From positions 1 through 14,105 of the forward strand of contig CAIWDQ010000567.1 of assembly GCA_903911455.1 (NCBI GenBank): a stretch of DNA of 14,105 nt, in the 5' to 3' direction. This stretch comes from an uncultured bacterium (GTDB lineage Bacteria; Bacteroidota; Bacteroidia; Bacteroidales; JACABE01). Under the pieces are notes generated by a model. It was not told the DNA's origin. It did no database searches and saw only the letters and a program-made list of their open reading frames with translations. This document shows, in pieces, positions 13,786 through 14,105 of this stretch; positions within the stretch are counted from its first letter, which is position 1; each line of letters begins with the position of its first letter. A program made the translations under genes and the position numbers.

Positions 13786-14105
13786 ATGGATATAGATGAA
13801 AAACAATACAAAGATTTATTTGATAAGAACATAAATTTATATGCTGCAAATAACCAGTTTGGAGTCTCCAAAATACCTTATCACATTCACAACGGAGCAG
13901 ATAGTCCCTTAGTTTATAAAACCACGTTCCCAGGTTCTGTTCAATTATCAAGTGGAGTCGCAGTTATTAATAATCCATATGTTTATCTCAATAGTATAAT
14001 TATATACAGTTATGGTGTGGTAGGAGCAACGATAGGTATTTTATATATTTCTAACATAGATATTGGAACATTTAGTATTACAAGCAAGAAAACAGATAAT
14101 TCAGG
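13786..14105 (+). CDS. Virion protein, N-terminal part (3' end outside window)
   Basis: The ATG at 13786 follows the previous stop by one base, in the A-rich context AATAAAATAAA. The 106 visible residues run to the window edge without a stop. They start MDIDEKQYKDLFDKNINLYA and include KIPYHIHNGADSP (about 29-41). This is a variant of the IP.H.HNG.DSP motif, which I recall from N-terminal regions of phage tail/fibre proteins encoded near the propeller-like gene. The rest (YVYLNSIIIYSYGVVGATIG) is beta-strand-rich. Function beyond virion association cannot be stated from this fragment. Confidence 0.55.
   Translation, partial: MDIDEKQYKDLFDKNINLYAANNQFGVSKIPYHIHNGADSPLVYKTTFPGSVQLSSGVAVINNPYVYLNSIIIYSYGVVGATIGILYISNIDIGTFSITSKKTDNS

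Noticed and set aside
1..14105. Stop-codon reassignment (for example TGA as Trp)
   Set aside because: TGA ends several genes exactly at ATGA overlaps and Trp is encoded by TGG at conserved positions, so the standard bacterial code fits.
1..14105. tRNA genes, CRISPR arrays, diversity-generating retroelement repeats
   Set aside because: I looked through the non-coding gaps and fibre genes and found no cloverleaf, spaced direct-repeat array, or template/variable repeat pair with a reverse transcriptase.

Overview
This window is the virion-assembly and structural block of a tailed double-stranded DNA phage (or prophage). Every supported gene is on the + strand and genes are packed end to end, with frequent stop/start overlaps of the ATGA kind. 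The DNA is AT-rich with a standard genetic code (TGG for Trp; TAA, TGA and TAG all used as stops). No start codon has a convincing AGGAGG-type ribosome-binding site. Starts are instead preceded by A/T-rich leaders, which is the pattern of Bacteroidota (for example Flavobacterium-like) hosts and their phages. Host assignment is therefore an inference of moderate strength.

Layout from left to right: (1) 1-371, the C-terminal part of a compact phage-encoded GroEL-type chaperonin; (2) 374-1091, a zinc-ribbon miniprotein, a lysine-rich miniprotein and a probable small terminase subunit; (3) 1036-2472, large terminase; (4) 2478-5058, a lysine-rich miniprotein, the portal protein and three more overlapping lysine-rich miniproteins; (5) 5059-5167, a structured non-coding leader; (6) 5168-8389, the capsid cassette: scaffold, HK97-type major capsid protein and two beta-rich head decoration/fibre proteins; (7) 8390-8498, a second structured leader related to the first; (8) 8499-9664, a conserved-looking unknown protein and a long coiled-coil protein; (9) 9661-14105, fibre/adhesin-like and beta-rich virion proteins, interrupted by an HNH homing endonuclease gene lodged at the 3' end of a fibre gene, and ending in a gene cut by the window edge.

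The genes form a packaging and capsid-assembly line: terminase and portal load DNA, scaffold and capsid protein build the head, and the chaperonin plausibly helps fold a virion protein. Fibre and adhesin-like proteins follow. No tape measure, tail tube or sheath gene is visible, so a short-tailed phage, or tail genes outside the window, are both possible.

The points most worth a second look are: the two related 109-nt structured leaders that bracket the capsid cassette and share a covarying hairpin; the HNH gene flanked by two diverged copies of the last 30 codons of the fibre gene; the shortened phage GroEL beside the terminase genes; and the repeated A-rich leaders before the capsid and decoration genes.
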